A stretch of 33,934 nt of DNA from the NCBI GenBank assembly GCA_003563005.1, contig PWTC01000064.1, positions 1 to 33,934 of the forward strand. Direction: 5' to 3'. Origin of the DNA: Candidatus Acetothermia bacterium. Its GTDB lineage: Bacteria; Bipolaricaulota; Bipolaricaulia; Bipolaricaulales; Bipolaricaulaceae. Shown piece after piece: positions 31,261-33,934 of the stretch. A program made the translations under genes and the position numbers. Position 1 is the stretch's first letter; each line of letters begins with the position of its first letter. The notes beneath the pieces are model-generated. The model was not told the origin of the DNA. It made no database searches and worked only from the letters and a program-made list of their open reading frames with translations.

Positions 31261-32217
31261 GTGAAGAAGTTGCTTGCAGCGGTCATCTGTGGCCTTGTCC
31301 TTACGGCCCCGTGCGTGGCAGCGATGGAACTCGAAGATGCTCTGGCCTTGATTCCCGAGGACGACGTGATGATCTCCTACGATGGGAGTGGCCGGGCACA
31401 GCTCGAGGCTGCGATCGAGGCGTTCCGCCAAGCCCTGGGTGTCACCGTAGCCCTCAATGAACTCGACGAGCGCGCGGTGACAGAGTTCTCGGTAGCTCCC
31501 GAGCTCCAGCACGTCGTGGTCAAGCTCTCGCAGTGCTACTACACCTATGCCGACGTGTTCCAGGAGCCCGGAAGCGACGCCGCGCGCAACGTCTACCTCA
31601 AGGGGAAGCACTGGGGACTCAAGAGCCTGAGGATGTACCCCGACTTCGCCCGCGCCGAGCGTGACCGCTCTTTCGAGGAAGCGGTGACTACGGTCGACGA
31701 TGTCCCCGCGCTTTACTGGGCCAACGCCAACTGGCTCCGCGCGGCGGAGTTCGACGTCCTCCGCGCTGTGACCGGCCGGGTGCCCCCCAAGTCCGAGGCC
31801 ATCGCCCTGCGGATCCTCGAGCTGGAGCCGAGCTATGTGAGCTACGGCGCCTACCGCTCGCTCGGCGCCTTTTGGAGCGGGCTACCGAGCTCCAGTTTCG
31901 AACGCTTCATAGTGGCCGCGGCAGGTATGGGACGCTATGTCCAAGATCTGGACCGCGCGCTCGAGTACTTCTGCCACGTGGTCGACGAACCCGACCTGTG
32001 CCCGCACGGACCGATCGACCCGTCAGTGCATGACTACCTCGAGAACCGGCTCTTCTTCGCCGAGTACTACCTCATGGAGGCGGGCAGATGGGACGACGCC
32101 GCACGCGTACTCCAGAGCATCCTGGACGCACCCGTGGGCGAGCGGTACCCCCTCTACAACACCCTCAGTCAAGAGAGGGCGGCGAAGCTTCTGGCCCAGG
32201 TGAACCGCCGTCGTTAG
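31261..32217 (+). CDS. TAtT-family (TRAP-associated TPR) periplasmic protein
   Basis: A 318-aa exported protein starting with GTG after a GGAGGTGGT ribosome site. The signal peptide is KKLLAAVICGLVLTAPCVAA; the Cys does not sit in a normal lipobox, so cleavage is more likely at AA-M than as a lipoprotein. The remainder is helical, with tetratricopeptide-like repeats and the family segment ALYWANANWLRAA. In Treponema the TAtT protein partners with a TRAP transporter binding protein; no TRAP genes are visible here. Convergent with the downstream kinase gene; 32218-32262 shows no clear terminator. Confidence 0.8.
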   Translation: MKKLLAAVICGLVLTAPCVAAMELEDALALIPEDDVMISYDGSGRAQLEAAIEAFRQALGVTVALNELDERAVTEFSVAPELQHVVVKLSQCYYTYADVFQEPGSDAARNVYLKGKHWGLKSLRMYPDFARAERDRSFEEAVTTVDDVPALYWANANWLRAAEFDVLRAVTGRVPPKSEAIALRILELEPSYVSYGAYRSLGAFWSGLPSSSFERFIVAAAGMGRYVQDLDRALEYFCHVVDEPDLCPHGPIDPSVHDYLENRLFFAEYYLMEAGRWDDAARVLQSILDAPVGERYPLYNTLSQERAAKLLAQVNRRR

Positions 32218-32262
32218 CCTCTGAGGCCTGTGGCAGGGGGGATCGGCCGCTCGCGATCGACG

Positions 32263-33177
32263 CTATCGGCCGGCTTGGCCGGCGAGGAAGCCGACGAGTG
32301 CCTTGAGTTCGGGGAAGGATGCGGCGCTCCCTGGTCGGCTCAGGGTGAGGGCCTGTGCCGCCAGCGCAAGGTCGATCCCTTCGTACGGGCCTCGCCCGAC
32401 CGAGAGCGCCCACGTCAGCGTGGCGGTGAACGCCTCGCGCGCCCCGCTCGTATCCACGGGACGTGTGGGGTAAGCATGGAAATGCGTGGCCCCGTCGCGC
32501 TCAACGAGGAAGGCCCCCTCCGAGCCAGCACAGACGACCACCTGCTTGAGTCCCAGCGCCATGAGGGGGGCTGCCTCCGTCGCCACCTCGTCGATCGTCA
32601 GGGGGGAACTCCGGTCGCCCATTCGGAGATCTTGCGGGCTGACAACCGTCAGATCGAGCCGGGCCCAGGGAAGCCCCGTGTCCCGGGCGGGCGCTCCGTG
32701 CCCGATGGCGAGCATCCTCTCGGGAGCACGGCTCAACATCGCCCGCAGAACGTCCTGACCCAGTGCCAAGTCCAACACAAGCGCTGTGCACCCGCCTCTG
32801 AAGACCGCCGCGTCCGAGGTAGGCGCCGCGAGCGCTTCGTTGGCACCCGGCACGACCGCCAGCGTTCGCTGCCCACCAGGCGACACCGCCTGCACCGTGA
32901 CACCGGTCCCGCGACCTGGTGCCACAGTCACGCGCTCCACGTCCACACCCGCCCCTCGTGCCCCAGAGAGCACCTGTTCTCCAAACACATCATCGCCCAC
33001 AGCGCCGGCGAGCGATGTGGCGATCCCCAGCCTCGCCAGGCAGGCCGCCATGAGATAGCCAGAGCCTCCCGGCCGCCAGTCGACTTCCTGCCCCACGACC
33101 CTCCCCTCCGCAGGGGGAACACCGGGGAGCGCGACCGCCAACTCCATGGCCAGCTCGCCCAGCACGCACACACTCAT
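32263..33177 (-). CDS. PfkB-family carbohydrate/nucleoside kinase, altered active site
   Basis: A 304-aa ribokinase-like protein. The N-terminal part has GDDVFGEQVLSGARGAGVD, and a GG-containing substrate segment (RPGGSGYLMAACLARLG). The C-terminal signature that usually reads DTTGAGDAF is DTSGAREAF here: the catalytic Asp is Glu and the anion-hole Gly is Arg, checked on the codons GCG CGC GAG. It may be a weak, changed or inactive kinase. The ATG at 33177 overlaps the nuclease stop (ATGA); longer readings lie inside that gene in another frame. Confidence 0.85.
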   Translation of the reverse strand: MSVCVLGELAMELAVALPGVPPAEGRVVGQEVDWRPGGSGYLMAACLARLGIATSLAGAVGDDVFGEQVLSGARGAGVDVERVTVAPGRGTGVTVQAVSPGGQRTLAVVPGANEALAAPTSDAAVFRGGCTALVLDLALGQDVLRAMLSRAPERMLAIGHGAPARDTGLPWARLDLTVVSPQDLRMGDRSSPLTIDEVATEAAPLMALGLKQVVVCAGSEGAFLVERDGATHFHAYPTRPVDTSGAREAFTATLTWALSVGRGPYEGIDLALAAQALTLSRPGSAASFPELKALVGFLAGQAGR

Positions 33178-33934
33178 ACGTCGACGGTGGTGTGCCAAGC
33201 GGGGATGTCGGCGTCCAGGCCGTGCTCTTGGAGTCGCCCCTGCAGCGCCTCCAGCGCCGGAGGCTCGCCGTGGACGAGGTAAACCTTCCCAGGGTCGGCG
33301 TTCAGTGCCCAGTCCACCAGGATCGGCTGATCGGCATGCGCCGAGAGGCCATCGATGCGGATGATGCGAGCCCGCACCGGGACGATCGAACCGAGCACGG
33401 AGACCTGCTTCGCCCCCTCCAGGATCTCTCTGCCCAAGGTGCCCTCCGCCTGGAAGCCCACGAACACCACCGAGGACTCCTGCCGCGGGAGGTTCTTCCG
33501 GAGGTGGTGGAGCACACGTCCGCCGGTGCACATGCCCGAGCCGGCGATGATGATCGCCGGCTCGTCGTTGGTGCTGATGCGCTTGGAAGCCTGCCGCGTC
33601 AACGTGTACTCGAGCAGCTCGAAGTCGAAGGGATCATGTTTCTTGCTGAACAGCTTCCGCGCAGGCTCCGGAAAGCGATCCGCGAACTTGTCGAAGATCT
33701 TCGTGGCCGCGGTGGCCAGGGGTGAATCGAGGTAGATCCTGCAGCGCGGTATCGTCCGCTCCTGCCAGAAGGTGAACAGAAGGTGCAAGACCTCCTGGGT
33801 GCGTTCGAGGGCAAACGAGGGCAAGATGGCATTCCCGCCTGCCTCGAACGTCTCCACAATCGCCTGCCGCAACGCCTCGACGGACTCCGCCGTCGGCCGG
33901 TGCACCCGGTTGCCGTACGTCGACTCCAGAAGCA
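33174..33934 (-). CDS. Metallo-beta-lactamase/beta-CASP RNase-like protein (5' end outside window)
   Basis: C-terminal part of a beta-CASP nuclease, 252 codons to the window edge. It opens with LLESTYGNRVH, the motif at the end of the MBL part, then the beta-CASP region: GGNAILPSFALERTQE (Walker-like motif A-C region), YLDSPLA, IIIAGSGMCTGGRVLHHL, and the C-terminal IDGLSAHADQ and VYLVHGEPPALEAL. These proteins cleave RNA in bacteria and archaea (CPSF-like/YSH1-like). The catalytic HxHxDH motif would lie outside the window, so activity cannot be judged. The following pfkB-like gene overlaps its stop. Confidence 0.93.
   Translation of the reverse strand, partial: LLESTYGNRVHRPTAESVEALRQAIVETFEAGGNAILPSFALERTQEVLHLLFTFWQERTIPRCRIYLDSPLATAATKIFDKFADRFPEPARKLFSKKHDPFDFELLEYTLTRQASKRISTNDEPAIIIAGSGMCTGGRVLHHLRKNLPRQESSVVFVGFQAEGTLGREILEGAKQVSVLGSIVPVRARIIRIDGLSAHADQPILVDWALNADPGKVYLVHGEPPALEALQGRLQEHGLDADIPAWHTTVDV

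Noticed and set aside
32220-32300. Hairpin-like GGCCGGC repeats at the kinase 3' end as a terminator
   Set aside because: The repeats lie within the coding end, form only short imperfect stems and have no T-run.

Overview
The window is dense, GC-rich bacterial DNA: about 26 complete or edge-truncated genes plus two short scar-like ORFs, mostly in operons with overlapping or near-touching ends. No rRNA, tRNA, CRISPR array or insertion sequence was seen. No stretch longer than about 300 bases lacks a gene; the largest gaps are 4199-4402, 20093-20245 and 10120-10254. A PorV-like beta-barrel protein and a TAtT-type TRAP periplasmic protein suggest a diderm cell. The Thermotoga-type ferredoxin, beta-CASP nuclease and short S-adenosylhomocysteinase suggest an anaerobic, deep-branching uncultured lineage. 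Bipolaricaulota/Acetothermia would fit, but that is a guess from gene flavour, not a placement.

Layout. 1-3174 (minus): a sulfate/molybdate-type ABC importer; its ATPase has an unusual C-terminal extension cut by the window edge. 3320-4831 (plus): outer-membrane barrel protein and a GNAT acetyltransferase. 4869-8846 (minus): mutL, a DUF72 protein, a STAS+GHKL-ATPase protein and a STAS-like+winged-helix protein. 8942-10119 (plus): MerR-like regulator and HD-domain phosphohydrolase. 10189-28050 (plus): two head-to-tail paralogous operons of the MoxR/von Willebrand (VWA) type. 28027-31139 (minus): ferredoxin, patatin-like lipase, EamA permease and S-adenosylhomocysteinase. 31261-32217 (plus): TAtT-family periplasmic protein. 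32263-33934 (minus): beta-CASP RNase-like protein and a PfkB-family kinase.

The main discovery is the pair of operons. Copy 1 reads recombinase - A - B - C - moxR - DUF58 - F - G. Copy 2 reads [43-codon scar] - A' - B' - C' - [70-codon scar] - F' - G'. The A/A', B/B', C/C', F/F' and G/G' pairs are diverged paralogs (G and G' are both 821 codons). Where copy 1 has the tyrosine recombinase, copy 2 has a 43-aa ORF that looks like the first 28 and last 15 residues of that recombinase joined in frame. Where copy 1 has moxR+DUF58, copy 2 has a 70-aa ORF that starts like moxR (same TTGA overlap) and ends like DUF58 (same ATGA overlap with the next gene). Catalytic parts are gone, but the stop/start overlaps that couple translation along the operon are kept. 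The simplest reading is an ancient duplication, then internal deletions under selection to keep coupling, leaving copy 2 either without its own MoxR ATPase or served by the copy 1 MoxR.

Within each operon the products look like a membrane-anchored assembly: A and A' (secreted beta domain plus two membrane helices), B and B' (about six helices), C and C' (two helices, a helical domain, a Pro/Glu-rich linker and a conserved C-terminal helix), F and F' (BatA-like N-terminus and a VWA-like domain with a weak metal site) and G and G' (two VWA domains with good metal sites around a glutamine-amidotransferase-like domain). MoxR AAA+ ATPases are known to act with VWA proteins in metal insertion or complex remodelling. 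The substrate here is unknown.
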